A stretch of 64,000 nt of DNA. It comes from Acidobacteriota bacterium. GTDB taxonomy: Bacteria; Acidobacteriota; Terriglobia; UBA7540. The position numbers and the translations under genes were made by a program. Positions within the stretch are counted from its first letter, which is position 1, and each line of letters begins with the position of its first letter. This document shows, piece by piece, positions 59,203-64,000 of this stretch. The notes below the pieces were generated by a model that had not been told where the DNA came from, did not search any database, and saw only the letters and a program-made list of their open reading frames with translations. The stretch spans positions 248,001 through 312,000 of the forward strand of contig SCRD01000008.1 of assembly GCA_004298155.1 (NCBI GenBank), given 5' to 3'.

Positions 59203-60264
59203 TCAGGCCCCGGGCACAACCTTTGATCGTACATGTTTTCGCTCGGTGCCCGCCAGAAGTACTTGCTCGAATTGTTTAGTTTCCAAAATTTCCGCCTGGA
59301 TTACGCAGGCCAGTATGGGAAGGTCGAATGCCAGCGGAGGCTGAAGGTTCATCAGGTCTTTTTCGGTTGTAAAAAAAGCAACAGCCCCTTTTTCGCTTGC
59401 GGCCTTCTGGATTCGCCGGAGGTCATCCCGCGTATAGACGTGATGGTCCCGGAACGCGATTTCCGCAACGGGATTGAATCTCCACCGGCGCAGATCAGAA
59501 AAAAAAGCCGAGGGATTACCAATGGCGCAAAATGCACAAACCGGCGCATCGTAATATTTTTCGGCTCTGACGGCCTGCCCGCCGCGGGCGTCAATCAGGC
59601 TGCGGAGGCCCGTCGTGCAGCGGAAGATGGGGGCCTGCGGATTAATCTCCTTCACTTGTTTTTCTGCTGGAGCGGGGTCGAGGATTTCCGTCCGGGTCAG
59701 AACAAGGACGTCCGCTTGCGAAAGGGCCGACGCCGGTTCGCGCAGGCGCCCGGCGGGAAGCACAGCGCCGCGCAGAACGTCCTGGGTCACGTCGATGGCA
59801 ACCAGATCAATGTCTCGCGCCAGCGAGACGTGCTGGAACCCGTCATCCAGGATATGGATGTCCACTTCGAATCGCTGTTCGGCAAGTTGTCCGGCGCGAA
59901 AACGGTCAGCGCCAATGACAATGGGCACCTGCGGCAATGCGCGGGCCAGGAGTGCTGGTTCGTCGCCGATCTTGCGCGCATCAGGGTCCCTCTGCGCCGC
60001 TGGTTCCAGAGCGATAAGCTCGGACCCTCGTTCGCGGCTGTAGCCTCGCGTGAGGATTACGGGTTTGTAAGCGTTCTGAAGCAGGACCTCGGCAACCAGC
60101 GCAACCAGCGGCGTCTTGCCGCTGCCTCCCACGGTGAGGTTTCCCACGCTGATAACAGGCCGGGAGAGTTGCCTGGCCGTCAGCCAGCCGCGCTGGAAGG
60201 CCCTCCGGCGCAGGTGGGCGCCGGCGCTGTAAAGACCCGCAAGCGGCAAGAGGGAACGGTACAT
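59203..60264 (-). CDS. lpxK: Tetraacyldisaccharide 4'-kinase
   Basis: A protein of about 353 residues. ISVGNLTVGGSGKTPLVALVAEVL carries the P-loop, VILTRGYSRE and HILDDGFQHVSLARDIDLVAID the Asp-rich motif, and VVLTRTEI-type and AFCAIGNPSAFFSDL follow. It phosphorylates lipid A at the 4' position at the inner membrane. ATG at 60264 (MYRSLLPLAGLY) is preferred because the longer frame overlaps the waaA stop and starts with unrelated basic residues; nine bases separate it from waaA. Confidence 0.88.
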   Translation of the reverse strand: MYRSLLPLAGLYSAGAHLRRRAFQRGWLTARQLSRPVISVGNLTVGGSGKTPLVALVAEVLLQNAYKPVILTRGYSRERGSELIALEPAAQRDPDARKIGDEPALLARALPQVPIVIGADRFRAGQLAEQRFEVDIHILDDGFQHVSLARDIDLVAIDVTQDVLRGAVLPAGRLREPASALSQADVLVLTRTEILDPAPAEKQVKEINPQAPIFRCTTGLRSLIDARGGQAVRAEKYYDAPVCAFCAIGNPSAFFSDLRRWRFNPVAEIAFRDHHVYTRDDLRRIQKAASEKGAVAFFTTEKDLMNLQPPLAFDLPILACVIQAEILETKQFEQVLLAGTERKHVRSKVVPGA

Positions 60265-60272
60265 GGGGTGGC

Positions 60273-61595
60273 TCAGAGCAAGCGCGCAGCGGTGGTTTGC
60301 GGCGCGCCGAGCCAATCCTCCATCTGGTCCAGGATGCGCGCGGCGGCGCCTGCCTGCTGATTGGCGGCTTCTTTCGCCTTTTCGCCTATCTTGCGGGCGT
60401 CAGCCGGGTGGCCAAGCAGGCGGAGGACAGCTTCAGCCAGTCCTTCGGCGTCGGCCACCTGGACCGCGCCGCCTGCCTTCAGAAACAGGCTTGCCACATC
60501 GCGAAAGTTGTACATGTAAGGTCCAAAAAGAATCGGCTTCCCCCAGAAAGCGGGCTCGATGACATTGTGGCCGCCAGACGGGACCAGGCTGCCTCCGACA
60601 AACACTACGTCAGCCAATCCAACGATTTCTGCAAGTTCGCCGATGGTGTCGAGCAACAGAATTTCTGCCTGGGATATGCGCTGGCGCATATTTTCATCTT
60701 TTTCCGAAAGCTTTGTCCGGCGAACGGTGTTCACTTGCCGCGCCTGCAACATCTCCGCGACTTCGTCAAACCGGGCGGGGTGCCGGGGCGCTAGAATCAT
60801 GAGCGCGCGGGGATGCTCGTGGCGGACTCTCTGCCAGGCTTGCAGCACGAGAGCTTCTTCTCCCCGCATGGTGCTGGCGGCCACGAAAACCGGGGTTCGA
60901 TTCTCTCCAGCCAGAATATCCCGCAATCTTATCCCAAGAGTTCCGAATTCGGGAGGGCGGCCGTCAAATTTAAGATTGCCGGTTACCACGATGCGGTCAG
61001 GATCGGCGCCCAATGCCTTAAAACGTTCGGCATCGTTTGCGGTCTGGGCGCAGATTCGGGTGATGTTTTCGAGCACGCGACGCATGAACGGGCGGCCCAG
61101 CCGGTAACCGGGGAACGACCGGTCAGATACCCGAGCGTTCACCAGAATGGTCTCGCACCCGGATTCCCTGGCGGTCTTCAGCAGGTTGGGCCACAGTTCC
61201 GTTTCAACGATGACAAGTACGGAGGGGCGAATCTGTTGCAGCACGCGGCGCACGGCCCACTTCCAGTCAAAGGGCAGGTAAAATTGGCCTGCAACGCGCG
61301 GCAGCTTCTTTTCGCTGGCTTCCCGCCCCGCCGCCGTCACGCTGCTCAGGAAGATTTTCCGGTCCGGATACCGTTCGAGAAGCTGCTTCACCAGCCCAGC
61401 GACGGCCAGCGTTTCCCCAACTGACACGGCGTGGACCCAGATCGCGCCCGGGGCCTCCTGCTCGAGGCTTGCAGGCAGCTTGCCCAGCCTCTCGCGCCAG
61501 CCTGCAAGCTCTTTTCGTCCTCTGTGGCGCCAAAGATAGTAGGGCGCCATTAGGACAATGCCGAGGCTGAATAAGATGCTATACAGTCGATACAT
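60273..61595 (-). CDS. waaA: 3-deoxy-D-manno-octulosonic acid (Kdo) transferase
   Basis: A 440-residue GT30 transferase with an N-terminal membrane segment (LYSILFSLGIVLMAPYYLW). WVHAVSVGETLAVAGLVKQLLERYPDRKIFLSSVTAAGRE opens the domain; VIVETELWPNLL contains the catalytic acid; NLKFD, VAASTMRGEE and FVGGSLVPSGGHNVIEPAFWGKPILFGPYM form the CMP-Kdo site. It transfers Kdo to lipid A precursor, the step before heptosylation. The rightmost gene of the LPS block on this strand. Confidence 0.93.
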   Translation of the reverse strand: MYRLYSILFSLGIVLMAPYYLWRHRGRKELAGWRERLGKLPASLEQEAPGAIWVHAVSVGETLAVAGLVKQLLERYPDRKIFLSSVTAAGREASEKKLPRVAGQFYLPFDWKWAVRRVLQQIRPSVLVIVETELWPNLLKTARESGCETILVNARVSDRSFPGYRLGRPFMRRVLENITRICAQTANDAERFKALGADPDRIVVTGNLKFDGRPPEFGTLGIRLRDILAGENRTPVFVAASTMRGEEALVLQAWQRVRHEHPRALMILAPRHPARFDEVAEMLQARQVNTVRRTKLSEKDENMRQRISQAEILLLDTIGELAEIVGLADVVFVGGSLVPSGGHNVIEPAFWGKPILFGPYMYNFRDVASLFLKAGGAVQVADAEGLAEAVLRLLGHPADARKIGEKAKEAANQQAGAAARILDQMEDWLGAPQTTAARLL

Positions 61596-61801
61596 GCCGG
61601 GATAATGGCAGCGCGGGGGCCTGGGGCCTTCACTCCAACCAGAGGCAATTATAAGTTGAAACAGGAAGAATCGCTATCGAAACCCGCGCCTTGCGGGTGC
61701 GCCGGACGCCGGAAAGGAAGTGTCTATGTTGCGATGTCAGGATGGTGGAGAGACGCCACAGACAGTGGCGTCCTCCTTGTTGCCGGCTGGATTGCTGTTT
61801 G

Positions 61802-62062
61802 CTACCTCTTGTAATATTCAGCGTTCTTCACAATAAAGCTCTGCCATTTTTCCGGCAGGTCATCCTGAGGGAAGATTGCTGATACCGGGCAGACTGGAAC
61901 ACAGGCCCCGCAATCGATACACTCGACAGGGTCGATATAGAGCATTTCCGATTCTTCAAAGTTTGCCTCGTCTTTGCGAGGGTGGATGCAATCCACCGGG
62001 CAAACGTCCACGCAGGCGGTGTCCTTTGTACCAATGCAAGGCTCAGCGATGATATAGGCCAT
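61802..62062 (-). CDS. 7Fe-type ferredoxin
   Basis: An 86-residue ferredoxin. The N-terminal cluster site is CIGTKDTACVDVCPVDCI, the pattern of a [3Fe-4S] site with long first spacing, and the second is CIDCGACVPVCPVSAI for a [4Fe-4S] cluster. The C-terminal tail ends with KWQSFIVKNAEYYKR, typical of the FdxA group. It is a small electron carrier of the cytoplasm. It is divergent from the Crp/Fnr regulator gene, which may control it. Confidence 0.9.
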   Translation of the reverse strand: MAYIIAEPCIGTKDTACVDVCPVDCIHPRKDEANFEESEMLYIDPVECIDCGACVPVCPVSAIFPQDDLPEKWQSFIVKNAEYYKR

Positions 62063-62268
62063 TCTAGCTTCCTCCGCAATTATTTCCGAGGCGCTGGATT
62101 ATGCCCCGTCTAAATTGAGATTAGTTGACGCGCGTGAAGATTGCGACGACTTAAGTCGGCGTCCGGGCAGGAGCGAAACCACCCTCCCAAACTAATTGGC
62201 CATTATACCCCGGATTGGGCCAATATCTTGCCGCTTTTGCAAAGTAAGATTACGATGTGGTAGTCCTT

Positions 62269-62979
62269 ATGACCTCGCTTGATGCCATCGCGACGCTGCG
62301 TCGGGTCCCTTTTTTTGCCGTTCTCGGTGAAGAGGATCTCCGGCGCTTGGCCGGCCATTGTGTCGTCCGATTTCTCGGAAAAGAAGAACTGCTGTTTTCC
62401 GAAGGCGACCGATGTGAAGGCATGTACGTCGTCCAATCTGGCGCCATCAAGGTGTTTAAAATGGCAGACACCGGCCGCGAGCAGGTCCTGGTGATCGAGC
62501 GAGCGGGCTCGACGGTGGGCGAACTGCCGGTTTTCGACGGCGGCAACCTGCCCGCTTCCGCTGCAGCCCTCGAGGATTCCAGCCTGCTCTTTCTTCCCAA
62601 GCGGGAGTTTCTCGACCTGTGCCGGCAGAACTCCGAAGTTGCCTTTGCTGTCATTCGGTCGCTCGCGTGGCGCTTCCGTTACCTGACTGCACTGGTGGAA
62701 GAGCTTTCGCTCAAAGAAGTCAGCCACAGGCTGGCGAGGTTTTTGCGCGACCGGGCGCTATCGGCGGGGGTCCGGACGCGGCGTGGGGTCGAATTCCCGC
62801 TCGAGGAATCCAACCAGCAGATCGCTGCTGAAATTGGCACTGTCCGGGACCTGGTTTCCCGAAATTTGCGCCGACTGGTCGATCACAAGATCATCAAAAT
62901 GGAGCGGCGGAAAGTGATCGTGCTGAATATGGCTGACCTGGAAGAGCAGATTGCGGGGACGAAGCGCGCGGCCGGCTAA
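62269..62979 (+). CDS. Crp/Fnr-family transcriptional regulator
   Basis: A protein of about 236 residues. The cyclic-nucleotide-binding-type domain is at about residues 10-125 (FFAVLGEEDLRRLAGHCVVRFLGKEELLFSEGDRCEGMYVVQSGAIKVFK). The C-terminal HTH includes SNQQIAAEIGTVRDLVSRNLRRLVDHKIIKMERRKV. The N-terminal cysteine cluster of Fnr is absent, so it is not a classic oxygen sensor; the ligand is unknown. GTG 62257 is an alternative start, but ATG 62269 leads directly into the domain. A divergent ferredoxin gene is the obvious candidate target. Confidence 0.85.
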   Translation: MTSLDAIATLRRVPFFAVLGEEDLRRLAGHCVVRFLGKEELLFSEGDRCEGMYVVQSGAIKVFKMADTGREQVLVIERAGSTVGELPVFDGGNLPASAAALEDSSLLFLPKREFLDLCRQNSEVAFAVIRSLAWRFRYLTALVEELSLKEVSHRLARFLRDRALSAGVRTRRGVEFPLEESNQQIAAEIGTVRDLVSRNLRRLVDHKIIKMERRKVIVLNMADLEEQIAGTKRAAG

Positions 62980-63128
62980 CGCGGCAGACACTCGCAGGGC
63001 CCCCGGGTTTTGTTGCCTTGACGTCGACTTCCTCACTCTGTTGCGCCGCTTCTTATCAGACAATTTCCATCTTGCTTTCATCTGCTTCCTGCCCGTACTC
63101 TAGATGATTGCTTTTCATCAAGCGAGGA

Positions 63129-64000
63129 ATGTGTGTGAGCGTGCAAGCATTGCGTCTGGTTGTATTCACGGAGAGGGAAGAGGGCCCTGTCTGCGGGCTT
63201 GATCAGAAGGTGATCCGAGAGGCTGGCGGCACCATTAAATACGGCAGAGCGGGCAGCCTGGCTGATCGCGTCGCCCTGGCGAAATCAGCGGAAGTCCTGA
63301 TCGCAAGCACGGCCCCGATGCGGCGGGAATTTCTTCAGCAACTCCCGCAACTGAAGGGAATCGTGCGGCTGGGTATTGGAGTGGACTCCGTTGATCTCGA
63401 CGCCGCCACCGATCTGGGAATCGTGGTGGCGAATGTGCCGGAGTTCTGCCAGGACGAGGTGGCCGAGCATGCCCTCGGCCTGCTGCTGGCGGTGACGCGC
63501 AAGATCGTTTTGGCCGACCGGCTGACCCGCCAGGGGAAGTGGGTTGTCGGGATTCAGGAACGCATGCTGCCGATGCGGCGGCTAAGGGGCCAGACGTTGG
63601 GCCTGGTCGGATTTGGCCGCATTGCGCAAAGACTCACGGGCATGGCCAAAGCGCTCGGCCTTCGCGTCATTGCTGCAGACCCTTACGTGACGCCAGAGAT
63701 TGCCGAGGCGGCGGGTGTGAGTCTGCTGCCGCTGGAGGAACTGCTTCCGCAAGCCGACATCATTTCTCTTCATGTTCCGCTCACTTCTGAGACCCGCTAC
63801 CTGATCAACTCTGACGCCTTTGCGCTGATGAAACGCGGGGCCATCCTGATCAACACTGCGCGTGGCCCGGTGGTGGATGAGGTCGCGCTGGAAAAGGCCC
63901 TCGCGGATGGCATTCTGGGCGGCGCGGGCCTGGACGTTCTTGAAACTGAGCCACCCAGGATTCCCCATCCGCTCCTCGAGTTTGATAACGTAGTGGTAAC
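63129..64000 (+). CDS. D-isomer-specific 2-hydroxyacid dehydrogenase, 3' end outside the window
   Basis: The frame continues past base 64000 (290 codons visible). An N-terminal substrate domain (LRLVVFTEREEGPVCGLDQKVI) precedes LKGIVRLGIGVDSVDLDAATDLGIVVANVPEFCQDEVAEHALGL, then the NAD-binding GQTLGLVGFGRIAQRLTGMAKALGLRVIAADPY, and INTARGPVVDEVAL with the catalytic Arg. It resembles phosphoglycerate/hydroxypyruvate-type dehydrogenases. ATG 63129 and GTG 63135 are both usable; GAGGAA at 63124-63129 gives the better spacing to 63135. The physiological substrate is not evident. Confidence 0.85.
   Translation, partial: MCVSVQALRLVVFTEREEGPVCGLDQKVIREAGGTIKYGRAGSLADRVALAKSAEVLIASTAPMRREFLQQLPQLKGIVRLGIGVDSVDLDAATDLGIVVANVPEFCQDEVAEHALGLLLAVTRKIVLADRLTRQGKWVVGIQERMLPMRRLRGQTLGLVGFGRIAQRLTGMAKALGLRVIAADPYVTPEIAEAAGVSLLPLEELLPQADIISLHVPLTSETRYLINSDAFALMKRGAILINTARGPVVDEVALEKALADGILGGAGLDVLETEPPRIPHPLLEFDNVVV

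Noticed and set aside
59233-60360. Long plus-strand frame (375 codons) opposite lpxK
   Set aside because: Antisense to lpxK, whose P-loop and DGFQH motifs are clear; no independent domain.

Overview
The window looks like chromosomal DNA of an Acidobacteriota-type Gram-negative bacterium. The inference rests on gene content: an Oar-like TonB receptor with an N-terminal carboxypeptidase-regulatory domain, the run valS-nadC-birA-coaX-rlmD-comEC, a complete heptose/Kdo lipopolysaccharide block, and a radical-SAM protein with a CUAEP tail. No rRNA, tRNA or CRISPR array was seen.

The window divides near 32.1 kb. Positions 1 to about 32,095 are accessory DNA ending at a large serine recombinase that sits directly against a 5'-truncated comM (yifB), so this part is read as the right portion of a genomic island inserted in comM; its left end is outside the window. 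From the left it holds: (i) a catabolic-looking set of MBL hydrolase, SDR, threonine-synthase-like enzyme, SSS symporter and an amidohydrolase remnant; (ii) a secreted glycosidase-like protein, a TPR protein, an orphan protein, an alpha-toroid protein, a second SDR and a DegT aminotransferase, several of them behind a shared GTCGAC-N-GTCGAC motif; (iii) a plasmid-derived replicon (RepA plus three exact-period 22-bp iterons) and a SANT/zinc-finger DNA-binding protein; (iv) an ECF sigma/anti-sigma pair; (v) an ApeA-like HEPN defence gene broken by an in-frame amber codon; (vi) an operon of a membrane-anchored TPR-CHAT protease, a PDZ-S41 peptidase and a TonB-C-domain protein; (vii) a TonB receptor; (viii) the recombinase.

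From 32.1 kb on the DNA is mostly core genome: YggX; a three-gene operon of a radical-SAM selenoprotein (UGA as selenocysteine, with a SECIS-like hairpin), DUF169 and an ATP-grasp ligase; small secreted and regulatory proteins; a divergent ribulose-phosphate-epimerase-like protein and BamD; the valS-to-comEC run; and a minus-strand lipopolysaccharide block (waaA, lpxK, waaF, gmhB, rfaE1, rfaE2, waaC) that makes and attaches ADP-heptose, phosphorylates lipid A and adds Kdo. The right edge holds a 7Fe ferredoxin, a Crp/Fnr regulator and a truncated 2-hydroxyacid dehydrogenase.

The strongest unusual items are the hidden selenoprotein with its operon, the plasmid replicon inside a comM island, the amber-interrupted ApeA gene and the CHAT/S41 protease pair.
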